Assembly (NCBI RefSeq): GCF_002119425.1
Contig: NZ_MDSU01000018.1
Location: 434,001 to 498,000 of the forward strand
Source of the DNA: Desulfurella amilsii
GTDB taxonomy: Bacteria > Campylobacterota_A > Desulfurellia > Desulfurellales > Desulfurellaceae
Length of the DNA stretch: 64,000 nucleotides
Direction: 5' to 3'
Part shown: positions 8,493-17,418 of the stretch, piece by piece
How the letters are laid out: every line of letters begins with the position of its first letter
Numbering within the stretch: the first letter of the stretch is position 1
Made by a program: the position numbers and the translations under genes
The notes under the pieces: generated by a model
Database searches by the model: none
What the model was told of the DNA's origin: nothing
Seen by the model: the letters and a program-made list of their open reading frames with translations, nothing else

Positions 8493-11400
8493 ATGAAAAA
8501 AAAGCTTTTAATAGCTTTTATCGCTCTAATAACTCTTTTTGTTTTAATGCTAGCAGGTTACTTTAGCCTGCCCCTTTTTTTAAAAAGCCAGTACTTTTTG
8601 CATTTTGTTGAAAATAAAGCACATATAAAAATAGAAAAAATCGAAAATTACAAAATTTCTCAAACGCTAAATTCTATAAAAGTAAATATCTCTGATCTAA
8701 AAATAAGATCAAGCAAGTTTAATTCTTGTGCAAAAAATGTATCATATACACTTAAATTAGGCGAATTGCTTTCCAGAAAGCCCACATTCGGCAATCTCAA
8801 AATTCAAAACTTAGATATTACAATATACCCTTCAAAAACACCAACAAAAACTACAACACTCATAAAGCCGCTCCCTTTATCCATCGATATAGCAAATTTA
8901 AACGCATCATATGAAAACTATAAAATTAATGGCGCATTAAATGTGGTATTGAATTTGACAACAAAAAATAACAACTTTTTTTTTAAAGGTGATGTAAACA
9001 ACAGCCCAATTGAGCTCGCAGGTGATATAAATCCAAACAACCTTCATATTAACTTAAATGTAAAAAAATTTTCACCAAAAGATTTCCCGGCATATCTAAA
9101 AGTCATTAATAACACAAGCTCAAAATTAAATTTAACACTCAAAAACAACCTGGAACTAATAGACGGTAAATTAAAAATAAGCGATATAAACTACAAAGGA
9201 CTAAAACTTATAAGCCCAAGCGCCACTTATGCACATAACGAACTTTACTTAAATATTCCAAGTGTTATGTACAAAGAAAATATCACTGGTAAAAATGCCA
9301 ATCTAAAACTCAATACTAAAAATTATAACGCTACACTTTTATTTAGCCAGATAAGTGTAGCAAACCTTAACATCAAAAAACCAACAATAAATTTTATATA
9401 TGACAAAAACAACGATAATTTTTCTCTCAAAGGATCTGGAGACGGCTTTTTAGCTAAGGCAAAAGGTACACTAGATACCAAAAGTTTTGATAATACCCAG
9501 CTAGAGGGTTTTTTTGAAACACCATATATTGATTACAAACAGATAAAACCATTAATTAGCAAAAAACTTCAAGAATATATATTTTCTGGAGAAATAAAAG
9601 CAAAAAAAATTACATTTAACGGCAAAATAAAAGACAAAGAAAATATTATTAAAACTGGAGAGCTTGTTGCGCAAAATGCTAAATTTGTAGTTGAAAAAGA
9701 CACATACCCATTCGTTGTTACATTTGCAAATATCAAGGTTACGCCAAAGGATGTTATTATTGACGGAACAGGCTTTAACGATGAAGTTAATTTAATTAGC
9801 TCAAAGATGGTCATTGCACGGGAAAAAGGCTATCCGGCAAACATGCATTTAGTGCTAAATGGCGAATCTACAAAAAATACTGAGGATTTTTTATACAAGG
9901 CAATACTTAGCCACGACGATGCAAAGTATATTGATTATGCCAAAGACATCAGAGGTCCATTTGGTGCAGTAATTGATATCAAAGATTATTACTGGCATCC
10001 GCAGCCACATTTTGATTTTAATGTTAATATAGATTCTCACTTAAATCTTGTGGACAAAAAAATTTCAAAAACACCGATAAGCTTGGTTGGTAAGTTTGGT
10101 ATTCAAAGAAAAAATCAAACACTTAAAGTTAGCGCAAATAACTTAAAAATAAAAAACGACACATCTTTTGTTAACATTACAGGTTTTTTGGAACACTCAA
10201 ATACCCTTTTCTACAATGCTAGTTTAAGCGGTAAAATAAACCCAAACGACATAAAAAACGTTTCTTATTTAAAACTAGACGAAAAATACCTGCCAACAAG
10301 CAAGATTACAATAAAGCCCTCATCTATTTGGGGTACACTGTCAAAAATTAATTTTAATGCTGATATTGAGGGTAAAAAATTATTTAAAGAACAGGGGTTT
10401 GGTGTAGATGAAATTCTAGCAAAAGGCTACTTTGAAAAAAACCTAATCAGCCTAAACCCTATAAAGCTAGATAATACAGTATCAATAAACGGCTTATACA
10501 ATATTAAGGCAAAAACTTTTAATGGTGATATTGCATTAAATAATTTTAGGTTATCAAGTATAAAAAATTTGCTAAAGTTGCCAATAGATGAAGCAATACT
10601 TAACGGAAACGTCAAATTGGGTCTAAAAGATAAAAAATTTCAATATATATACTCAAATAATTTAGTACTAACAGATTTGGTGTATGATGACGATTTAAGT
10701 GTAAAATCTGCCCATATTACATTTAATAAAAATTACGCTACTATAACAGATGGCTATGCACTAGTTTTAGGCAACCCTGTAAGCTTTAATGGAAGCTTAA
10801 ATTTAGAGCCACTCACTATAAGCCTAAATGCAACAAGTCAAAAATTTATAGTAAAAAAATCACAAAGTAAAACAAAAAGCTACATAGGAAACATTAAATT
10901 TAAAATACCAAATGCTCAGATTTACGCAAATGCTCACATAAATGAGCTTATTATACAAGGTTCAAAGCCACTTATATTTAATAATGTAGAGGCGCATTTA
11001 GAACTTGCAAGCAAGCGCTACCTTATTATTAAAGCACCAAAAACGCAAATAAACATACAGATGGCTAAAAACACAATTAATATTAATGCAACAGACTCAT
11101 ATCTTTTTGCACACTACATTCAAAGCAAAACAAAAAAACCATCTATAACAACACTTAACGCCACACTTCAAACACCATCCGCGGACGAAATAGATTTTAA
11201 AAAACTAAACGGCACGCTTAAATTTGTTTCGCAAAATGGCAATATTAAAGATTTTCCAGATATCTACAAAATTTTATCGCTTGCGGATGTTTTAGGTCTA
11301 ATTACAGGACAAATAGATTTGCGGAGTGGATTTTATTTTGATAAAATGGTAGGCAACTTTGAACTTAAAGATGGTACCATAAAAACTACAAAACCATTAA

Positions 11401-11741
11401 CAGTAAAAGGTACATCAAATAACTTGTTTATAAATGGAAATGTGAATTTAACAAACTACCATGTTGATACGTTATTTATGATAACTACATTCACTTTTAT
11501 AAATCGCATTATTTCTTATATACCCATTATTGGCCATATTTTAGGCGACAAAGAAAAGAGTTTTACAGGCTTAAGCTTTAGGGTAAATGGCTACTTAGAT
11601 GGAAAAATGAACATATACCCCGTCCCATGGGAAAGTCTTGGTAAAGGTTTGCTTGATATAATAACGCGTACAATTACACTTCCTGCATATTTGCTTGGTG
11701 TAAATGGAGACCATAAACAATCTAATGGAGAGAAAAAATGA
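8493..11741 (+). CDS. AsmA-like/DUF3971 envelope protein
   Basis: A 1082-residue protein with an N-terminal membrane anchor (residues 5-30, LIAFIALITLFVLMLAGYF) and a very long region of repeating beta strands typical of AsmA/YhdP/TamB-type lipid-bridge proteins. The C-terminal AsmA_2-like module is recognisable: ISGNIKDFPDIYKILSLADV-like region, GFYFDKMVGNFELKDGTI, MITTFTFINRIISYIPIIG and SLGKGLLDIITRTITLP. Such proteins span the periplasm and are thought to move phospholipids to the outer membrane. The gene ends 4 bases inside flgR, suggesting that envelope and flagellar genes share a transcript. Confidence 0.8.
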   Translation: MKKKLLIAFIALITLFVLMLAGYFSLPLFLKSQYFLHFVENKAHIKIEKIENYKISQTLNSIKVNISDLKIRSSKFNSCAKNVSYTLKLGELLSRKPTFGNLKIQNLDITIYPSKTPTKTTTLIKPLPLSIDIANLNASYENYKINGALNVVLNLTTKNNNFFFKGDVNNSPIELAGDINPNNLHINLNVKKFSPKDFPAYLKVINNTSSKLNLTLKNNLELIDGKLKISDINYKGLKLISPSATYAHNELYLNIPSVMYKENITGKNANLKLNTKNYNATLLFSQISVANLNIKKPTINFIYDKNNDNFSLKGSGDGFLAKAKGTLDTKSFDNTQLEGFFETPYIDYKQIKPLISKKLQEYIFSGEIKAKKITFNGKIKDKENIIKTGELVAQNAKFVVEKDTYPFVVTFANIKVTPKDVIIDGTGFNDEVNLISSKMVIAREKGYPANMHLVLNGESTKNTEDFLYKAILSHDDAKYIDYAKDIRGPFGAVIDIKDYYWHPQPHFDFNVNIDSHLNLVDKKISKTPISLVGKFGIQRKNQTLKVSANNLKIKNDTSFVNITGFLEHSNTLFYNASLSGKINPNDIKNVSYLKLDEKYLPTSKITIKPSSIWGTLSKINFNADIEGKKLFKEQGFGVDEILAKGYFEKNLISLNPIKLDNTVSINGLYNIKAKTFNGDIALNNFRLSSIKNLLKLPIDEAILNGNVKLGLKDKKFQYIYSNNLVLTDLVYDDDLSVKSAHITFNKNYATITDGYALVLGNPVSFNGSLNLEPLTISLNATSQKFIVKKSQSKTKSYIGNIKFKIPNAQIYANAHINELIIQGSKPLIFNNVEAHLELASKRYLIIKAPKTQINIQMAKNTININATDSYLFAHYIQSKTKKPSITTLNATLQTPSADEIDFKKLNGTLKFVSQNGNIKDFPDIYKILSLADVLGLITGQIDLRSGFYFDKMVGNFELKDGTIKTTKPLTVKGTSNNLFINGNVNLTNYHVDTLFMITTFTFINRIISYIPIIGHILGDKEKSFTGLSFRVNGYLDGKMNIYPVPWESLGKGLLDIITRTITLPAYLLGVNGDHKQSNGEKK

Positions 11742-12877
11742 GGATTTTAGTTGTAGATGATGACGAACAATTAAGAATTGCACTTTTTTCTACACTAAAA
11801 CATCTATCGTGCGAGTGTAGTCTTGCTCAGAACGCCAAAGAAGCCCTAAATCTTTTAAAAAAAGAAACATTTGACCTAATCTTAAGCGACCTTAAAATGC
11901 CAAAGGTTGACGGAATAGAGCTGCTAAAACAGGTTAAACAAAACAACATAAATATACCATTTGTCATAATGACAGCATTTGGTACTATCGAAACAGCCGT
12001 TTTAGCAATAAAACTTGGTGCTTTTGATTTTATTGTCAAACCTTTTAGTAAAGAAACAATAGAAAAAATAATGTCGTTATCAGCTAACTATAACGTTTTA
12101 AAACCCATACAAGAGTTTAGTGTCGATAGTGAATATATTTTTGAAAGTAAAAAGATGCGAGAAACGCTTGAGCTTGTTGAAAAAGTAGCAAAAACTGACG
12201 TCACAGTGCTACTTAGCGGAGAAACAGGTACAGGCAAAGAAGTCATTGCAAAACTTGTTCACAAATTATCAAACCGATCAAAAGAAAAATTTGTAAGTAT
12301 AAATTGCGCAAGCATACCTGCTAATCTTTTAGAATCAGAACTATTTGGATATGAAAAAGGGGCTTTTAGCGGTGCAGTGAAAACATACAAAGGCAAATTT
12401 GAGCAGGCAAATGATGGCACATTGCTTTTGGATGAAATTAGCGAGATGCCACTTGAACTTCAAGCAAAGTTACTAAGGGTGTTGCAGGAGAGGGTTGTGG
12501 ATAAATTAGGCTCAAGCCAAAGTGTGGCAATTGATACAAGAATTATTTGCACAACAAACAAAAATCTAGCAGAACAAGTTAAAAATGGTTGTTTTAGAGA
12601 AGATTTATTTTATAGAATCAGTGTGTTTCCTATTTTATTAAGCCCACTTAGGGAAAGAACAGAAGACATTCCTTGCTTGATTGACTTTTTTATCAAAAAA
12701 TACTCAAGGAGATTTCAAAAAGACATGCAAGGTATTTCAAACGAAGCCTTAGAAATATTGCTAAATTATGCTTGGCTAGGCAATGTAAGGGAGCTTGAAA
12801 ATACGATTGAGCGCGCAATAATTTTATCTAAGCAAAATTTTTTAAGCAAAGAAGACATATTTTTGCACGGCATTTAA
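11738..12877 (+). CDS. flgR: Sigma-54 activator, FlgR type, without DNA-binding domain
   Basis: A 379-residue NtrC-family response regulator. The receiver domain covers residues 1-115, with acidic pocket VVDDDE and phospho-acceptor Asp51 (LILSDLKMP), Thr79 and Lys101. The AAA+ domain has Walker A GETGTGKE at 161-168, the sigma-54 contact loop GAFSGA at 208-213 (Ser in place of the usual Thr), and LLDEISEMPLELQAKLLRVL. The protein stops soon after WLGNVRELENTIERAI, so the Fis-type helix-turn-helix is absent. Helicobacter FlgR has the same architecture and acts from solution on sigma-54 flagellar promoters. It directly precedes flgB, so control of flagellar genes is the natural role. Confidence 0.85.
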   Translation: MRILVVDDDEQLRIALFSTLKHLSCECSLAQNAKEALNLLKKETFDLILSDLKMPKVDGIELLKQVKQNNINIPFVIMTAFGTIETAVLAIKLGAFDFIVKPFSKETIEKIMSLSANYNVLKPIQEFSVDSEYIFESKKMRETLELVEKVAKTDVTVLLSGETGTGKEVIAKLVHKLSNRSKEKFVSINCASIPANLLESELFGYEKGAFSGAVKTYKGKFEQANDGTLLLDEISEMPLELQAKLLRVLQERVVDKLGSSQSVAIDTRIICTTNKNLAEQVKNGCFREDLFYRISVFPILLSPLRERTEDIPCLIDFFIKKYSRRFQKDMQGISNEALEILLNYAWLGNVRELENTIERAIILSKQNFLSKEDIFLHGI

Positions 12878-12912
12878 GAACAATTTTTGCTAGTAGATTA
12901 CTAGGATTGTTT
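12878..12912 (+). terminator. Hairpin between flgR and flgB
   Basis: Inverted repeat immediately after the flgR stop: outer arms AACAAT and ATTGTT, inner arms CTAGTA and TACTAG around a GAT loop, followed by a short T run. It may be a weak terminator or an mRNA-processing hairpin that adjusts the level of flgB relative to flgR. The right arm ends just before the flgB ribosome site. Confidence 0.35.
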
Positions 12913-12924
12913 TGGGAGGTAGAG

Positions 12925-13317
12925 ATGATTTTTAACGACCCTACAGTAAATTATATCCAGCTTGGCATGGATGTTGCCTCTATTAGACAAAATGTAATTG
13001 CAAGCAATATTGCAAATATTGATACACCGCACTACAAAGAAAAAACCGTTAAATTCAGTGATTTTTTAAATAATAACCAGTTACCTTTGTATATTACACA
13101 TGAAAATGACATAAACCCTCAAAAAAACCTTCAAGACAGCATTGTTGTAGAAAAAAATGACTCGTACGGTAAAAGAAACGACAAAAACAATGTAAACTTG
13201 ACATCTCAAGAAGCTGCCTTAGCCAAAAATCAAATATTCTACAATGCTCTTGTGGCATTTGCAAAATATAAGTTTAGTGAATACAAAAATATAATATCCT
13301 CATCTCAAGGAGCCTAA
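12925..13317 (+). CDS. flgB: Flagellar basal-body rod protein FlgB
   Basis: FlgB forms the proximal rod of the flagellum in the periplasm. The 130-residue protein has the rod-family N-terminal motif RQNVIASNIANIDTPHYKEK and a C-terminal helix starting around NNVNLTSQEAALAKNQIFYN. The start at 12925 is chosen for the GGGAGGT ribosome site 5-6 bases upstream; an in-frame start at 12907 would include that site. It is the first structural gene of the flagellar run and is 3 bases from flgC. Confidence 0.93.
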   Translation: MIFNDPTVNYIQLGMDVASIRQNVIASNIANIDTPHYKEKTVKFSDFLNNNQLPLYITHENDINPQKNLQDSIVVEKNDSYGKRNDKNNVNLTSQEAALAKNQIFYNALVAFAKYKFSEYKNIISSSQGA

Positions 13318-13320
13318 AGT

Positions 13321-13725
13321 ATGAGTTTTTTTGGAAGTTTAGCCGTAGCCTCAAGCGGCATGCAGTCTCAACGATTAAGGTTAGATATTATAGCAAGCAA
13401 TATTGCAAATGCAAATACAATCACTACACCCGAAGGCGGGCCATATAAACGAAAAGATGTGGTTTTTGAAAGCGAAAAATTTTCAAAGTACTTATCAGGT
13501 GTCAAAGTAGCAGATGTGGTACGGGATGATACGCCCCCAAAATTGGTTTATGATCCCACAAACCCATTAGCAGATTCAAAAGGCTATGTAGCTTATCCTA
13601 ATATTAACCCAATAGTCGAGATGGTAAATTTACTGGATGCGACAAATTCATATCAGGCAAATATTTCGGCATTCAATGCGGCAAAACAGATGGCTCAAAG
13701 CATAATTGGTGTATTAAATGTTTGA
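13321..13725 (+). CDS. flgC: Flagellar basal-body rod protein FlgC
   Basis: A 134-residue rod protein. It opens with FGSLAVASSGMQSQRLRLDI and the rod signature ASNIANANTITTPEGGPYKR, contains VVRDDTPPKLVYDPTNPLAD, which is specific for FlgC, and ends NSYQANISAFNAAKQMAQS. It is exported through the flagellar type III apparatus and stacks on FlgB in the rod. The flgB stop and its start are separated by 3 bases. Confidence 0.95.
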   Translation: MSFFGSLAVASSGMQSQRLRLDIIASNIANANTITTPEGGPYKRKDVVFESEKFSKYLSGVKVADVVRDDTPPKLVYDPTNPLADSKGYVAYPNINPIVEMVNLLDATNSYQANISAFNAAKQMAQSIIGVLNV

Positions 13726-13765
13726 TTTTTTTAAAAAATGCTATATCATTAATTAGGTGATTTTT

Positions 13766-14056
13766 ATGAAAATTGACTCGATACCTACAAATAATATACC
13801 AAATACAACAAATGATAGCAGCACGAAGAAAGATACTTCTAGTTTTGCCGATCTACTAGCTAAATCACTTAATGATGTTAATAAATTACAAATAACTGCA
13901 GATAATACTATAAAGGAAATTGCTACAGGAAAAATGGATAATATACAAGATGCGGTTATGGCTATCGAAAAAGCAGATATATCTATGAGACTTTTGTTGG
14001 AGGTCAAAAACAAGGCAGTCCAAGCATACAATCAAATTATGAATATGCAGGTTTAG
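13766..14056 (+). CDS. fliE: Flagellar hook-basal body protein FliE
   Basis: FliE joins the MS ring to the rod. The 96-residue product has the conserved C-terminal half: FADLLAKSLNDVNKLQ, GKMDNIQDAVMAIEKADISM and the terminal RLLLEVKNKAVQAYNQIMNM. The ATG at 13766 has AGGTGA 5 bases upstream, so it is preferred over the GTG at 13757 that lies inside that ribosome site. It sits between flgC and fliF. Confidence 0.92.
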   Translation: MKIDSIPTNNIPNTTNDSSTKKDTSSFADLLAKSLNDVNKLQITADNTIKEIATGKMDNIQDAVMAIEKADISMRLLLEVKNKAVQAYNQIMNMQV

Positions 14057-14073
14057 TGTAAGTTTTTTATCAT

Positions 14074-15750
14074 ATGGACATAAGAAAATTTCTTGAAGAA
14101 ATAAAAAGTTTTTATAGTAAAATGTCAAAAAAACAAAGGGCAGTTTTGTTTTCATCTTTTGCTGTATTAATTTTGACTTTGGCATTGGTTTTTATTATTG
14201 GTTCTCGTGTAAATTACGCTGTATTGTTTTCTAACCTTGGCGATAAAGATGCTGCAAGTATTACAAACTACCTTGATCAACAAAAAATACCTTACAAAAT
14301 TGTTGGTGGCAATACGATCGAAGTACCAAGAGACTCAGTATATAAACTCAGACTAGATTTGGCAGCAAAGGGATTACCAAGCGGCGGGGTTGTAGGTTTT
14401 GAAATTTTTGATAAACAAAATTTAAGCATGACTAATTTTTTGGAAAATGTGGACTATACGAGAGCGCTTGAAGGTGAATTGACTCGCACAATTGAAAATA
14501 TCTCAAGTGTTGACTCTGCGAGAGTAAACCTTGCCATACCAAAGCCTTCCGTTTTTGTAGATAAAGAACAGCCCCCTACTGCTTCTATTGTATTAAAGTT
14601 AAATTCTCCGATTAGTCACAATCAAGTGTATGCTATACAAAAACTAGTGGCAGCAAGTGTACCAAATTTAACACCAGACAATGTGACAATTGTGGATTCA
14701 AATGGAAATTTACTATCTAAAAAGCAAAACTCCGATGACGAAATAGCAAGCAATGAGCTCCAATACAAACAATTGATAGAAAAAGAATATGCACACAAGA
14801 TAAAAGACCTGCTTTTGCCAATCGTAGGTGAAAATCAAATTGTAACAACAGTAAATGTGGATTTAGACTTGAGCAAAGTTACACAAAAAAGCATTAAGTA
14901 TGACCCAAACAGCGTTGTTAGAAGCGAACAAACAGAAGAAGAAAAAAACTGGGCACAAACTGCAGTGGGCATACCAGGTGTTATATCAAATATCGGTGCC
15001 AATCAACCCACAGCTGCAACAACACCAACTGCTACAGGCTCTACATCAACACCTGCTACTGTCCAAACTCCAGCTAATCAACAAGGACCACTGACTAGTG
15101 AGAAAACAAAAAACACTACTAATTACGAAATCAGTCAAACTGAAACAAATGTAGTAGAGCCACTTGTAAAAATTAAGCACGTATCGGCAGCAGTCATTGT
15201 AGATGGAAACTACAAGTATGATAAAAAAACAAAAAAAGACATCTACGTGCCTCTTTCAACAGCACAAATGTCCGATATTAGAAAAACCGTAGAACAAGCA
15301 ATAGGCTTTGATCCAAAACGAGGCGATACGATTAGCGTTGTTAACATGCAGTTTGAAAGCACAAAACCAAAGCAGGTGAGTGTAATGTCAAATTTAAGTC
15401 AATATTATCCGATGCTAAAATACCTACTAAGCATTATTTTATTGATTTTGTTTTACTTGCTTTTTTTGCGAAAATTTATCAACAATGTGTTGTCTTACAA
15501 AAAAGGCAGAAGTGCCTATCAGCAAGCTCAAGCTGCTAAAGCCTACGCTCAAGGGGAAGCAGAATCTAAAATCAAAGGCAAAAGCATAAAAGATCTTGAG
15601 GAAGAAATATCTAGAGAATTAGACAGCGAAAATCTATTAGACGAAGAAACCTTGAAAGATAAAGTAGTAGAAAAGAAATTAAAAGAAGAAGTAGAAAAAA
15701 ATCCAGAAGAGGCATCAACTGTTTTGAAAGCCTATATTTCTTCAAAGTGA
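14074..15750 (+). CDS. fliF: Flagellar MS-ring protein FliF
   Basis: A 558-residue inner-membrane ring protein. It has an N-terminal transmembrane span (about residues 24-45), the ring-building motifs NYAVLFSNLGDKDAASITNY and GGVVGFEIFDKQNLSMTNFL, then RALEGELTRTIENISSVDSA, LAIPKPSVFV and the second periplasmic domain. A low-complexity Thr/Ala/Pro/Gln linker lies at about residues 308-340. A second transmembrane span is near residues 449-467, followed by a cytoplasmic tail that binds FliG. Length matches the family. No strong ribosome site precedes it. Confidence 0.95.
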   Translation: MDIRKFLEEIKSFYSKMSKKQRAVLFSSFAVLILTLALVFIIGSRVNYAVLFSNLGDKDAASITNYLDQQKIPYKIVGGNTIEVPRDSVYKLRLDLAAKGLPSGGVVGFEIFDKQNLSMTNFLENVDYTRALEGELTRTIENISSVDSARVNLAIPKPSVFVDKEQPPTASIVLKLNSPISHNQVYAIQKLVAASVPNLTPDNVTIVDSNGNLLSKKQNSDDEIASNELQYKQLIEKEYAHKIKDLLLPIVGENQIVTTVNVDLDLSKVTQKSIKYDPNSVVRSEQTEEEKNWAQTAVGIPGVISNIGANQPTAATTPTATGSTSTPATVQTPANQQGPLTSEKTKNTTNYEISQTETNVVEPLVKIKHVSAAVIVDGNYKYDKKTKKDIYVPLSTAQMSDIRKTVEQAIGFDPKRGDTISVVNMQFESTKPKQVSVMSNLSQYYPMLKYLLSIILLILFYLLFLRKFINNVLSYKKGRSAYQQAQAAKAYAQGEAESKIKGKSIKDLEEEISRELDSENLLDEETLKDKVVEKKLKEEVEKNPEEASTVLKAYISSK

Positions 15751-15760
15751 GGTTAGTAAA

Positions 15761-16792
15761 GTGTGCGCTCAATCGTCTTCTGCTATAAATTCAATTGATG
15801 ATTTAACTCCGTATCAAAAAGCGGCTATTTTATCGGTTACTCTAGGTGACGAAGTTTCTGCAAAACTATTTAAAAATTTAAGCAAAAATGAAATAGAAGC
15901 AATTAGCCGAGAAATTGCCCTAATGAAAAAAATAGATCCAGATATAGCAAAGGCAGTTGTTAGAGAGTTTTACCAAATGCTCAAAGCAAAAGAATACGCA
16001 GCTACTGGGGGGCTAGAGTATGCAAAAGAGCTACTCATGAAAACACTTGAGCCAGAAGAAGCAAGAAAAATCATTGATAAGCTTGTAAAGTTGCTTGAAT
16101 CTAATGTAGGCTTTGGGTACTTAGAAAATATTGATCCAAAACAATTGGTAAAATTTATACAAAACGAACACCCACAAACCATAGCTGTAATATTATCTCA
16201 CCTTGATCAATCCAAAGCTGCAGAGGTTTTGGGTTTGTTGCCAAAAGAAACACAAATTGATATTGTACTTAGAATGGCTTCGCTAGAAAATATATCGCCA
16301 AATGTTATAAAGCGTGTTTCAGAAATGTTAGAAACAAAAATGGAGGACTTAAGTGGAAGCAATGTAGAAATTGGTGGTATAAGAGCAGTATCAGAGGTCA
16401 TTAACCGAATGGGCAGAACAGAGTCAAAATCATTGGTTGATCAGATTGCTGAAAAAAACCCAGACCTTGCAAGTAAGATTCGCGATATGATGTTTGTATT
16501 TGAAGATATTATAAAGCTATCCAACTCTGATATACAAGAAATACTAAAGCATGTAGACAAAAAAGATCTCACAATTGCTTTCAAGGGTGCACCAGAAGAG
16601 CTAAATAAGAAGTTTTTCTCAAATATGTCAAACAGAGCGGCAGAAACACTCAAAGAAGAGATGGATTTCTTAGGTCCTGTAAGGGTAAAAGATGTGGAGA
16701 GGGCACAAAAAGCTATTGTTGATATTGTAAGGCGGCTTGACGAAGAAGGCGTCATATCAATCAGCGGTAGCGGAGAGGAAATGCTTGAATGA
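15761..16792 (+). CDS. fliG: Flagellar motor switch protein FliG
   Basis: FliG is the C-ring protein that touches the stator and sets rotation. The 343-residue product has the N-terminal FliF-binding domain (LTPYQKAAILSVTLGDEVSA), the middle domain with the EHPQTIAVILSHL motif, and the C-terminal torque helix DLASKIRDMMFVFEDI with the charged residues used in stator contact, ending PVRVKDVERAQKAIVDIVRR. Translation starts at GTG with GAGG 9 bases upstream. The stop overlaps the fliH start (ATGA). Confidence 0.96.
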   Translation: MCAQSSSAINSIDDLTPYQKAAILSVTLGDEVSAKLFKNLSKNEIEAISREIALMKKIDPDIAKAVVREFYQMLKAKEYAATGGLEYAKELLMKTLEPEEARKIIDKLVKLLESNVGFGYLENIDPKQLVKFIQNEHPQTIAVILSHLDQSKAAEVLGLLPKETQIDIVLRMASLENISPNVIKRVSEMLETKMEDLSGSNVEIGGIRAVSEVINRMGRTESKSLVDQIAEKNPDLASKIRDMMFVFEDIIKLSNSDIQEILKHVDKKDLTIAFKGAPEELNKKFFSNMSNRAAETLKEEMDFLGPVRVKDVERAQKAIVDIVRRLDEEGVISISGSGEEMLE

Positions 16793-17418
16793 AAAACCCT
16801 CCTATTGAAGAATTTCTATTGGAAGAGTTTGAGATAAGTCAGCAAATTACACAACAAACTCAACCAGAAAAAGAACAAACAAAAGAACCAGGAAAAGCAT
16901 TACCAAATATAGATGAAATATACCAAAAAGCTTTCAACGAGGGCTACGAAAAAGGTAAAAACGAAAGTGCGCTAGACTACGAACAGAAATTATCAAGCCT
17001 TAAAAACCAATATGAAGCAAAATTATTAAACTCAAACGCAGAGCTTAAACAATCAATACAATCAATAGATACAAAATTTAGCGAAATGAAAGAGGCAATC
17101 AAAAATATAGAAAATGACATAGTAAATATTGCAATTGAAATTTCGCAAAAAATAATAGAAAAAGAAATACAAAACCCAGAAACTTTGAAAAATTTAATAA
17201 AAAAAACCTTATCATTTGCAAAATCAGATAAAGTGAAATTAAAACTAAATGCTAAACAGGCAAAATTAATAGAAGGGGAATTTGAAAATATAGAAATAAT
17301 AGGTGACCCTGCTTTAGAGATGGGAACTATTATTATCGAGGAAGATTCAAACATTATAGATGCAAGTATTAATACAAAACTGGAAGAACTAAAGCGCAGT
17401 TTGATCAATGAATCATAA
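16789..17418 (+). CDS. fliH: Flagellar export ATPase regulator FliH
   Basis: A 209-residue protein located between fliG and fliI, overlapping both. It has the acidic/glutamine-rich N-terminus, the motif AFNEGYEKGKNE (the typical G-x-x-x-G rich start of the FliH helix), a long coiled coil (residues 60-110) and the conserved C-terminal V-ATPase E-subunit-like domain with IAIEISQKIIEKEIQ and GDPALEMGTIIIEEDSNIID. It would bind FliI as a dimer and hold the export ATPase at the C ring. Confidence 0.88.
   Translation: MKNPPIEEFLLEEFEISQQITQQTQPEKEQTKEPGKALPNIDEIYQKAFNEGYEKGKNESALDYEQKLSSLKNQYEAKLLNSNAELKQSIQSIDTKFSEMKEAIKNIENDIVNIAIEISQKIIEKEIQNPETLKNLIKKTLSFAKSDKVKLKLNAKQAKLIEGEFENIEIIGDPALEMGTIIIEEDSNIIDASINTKLEELKRSLINES

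Noticed and set aside
9569-9814. Reverse-strand open frames inside the AsmA-like, flagellar, fds, amtB and ppdK genes
   Set aside because: They lie opposite well-supported genes, have no ribosome sites and show no recognisable protein features.
12864-12892. Possible sigma-54 promoter before flgB (TTGCACG ... TTGCT)
   Set aside because: The distance between the two boxes is far too long for the fixed 10-base spacing, and no GG element is in place.
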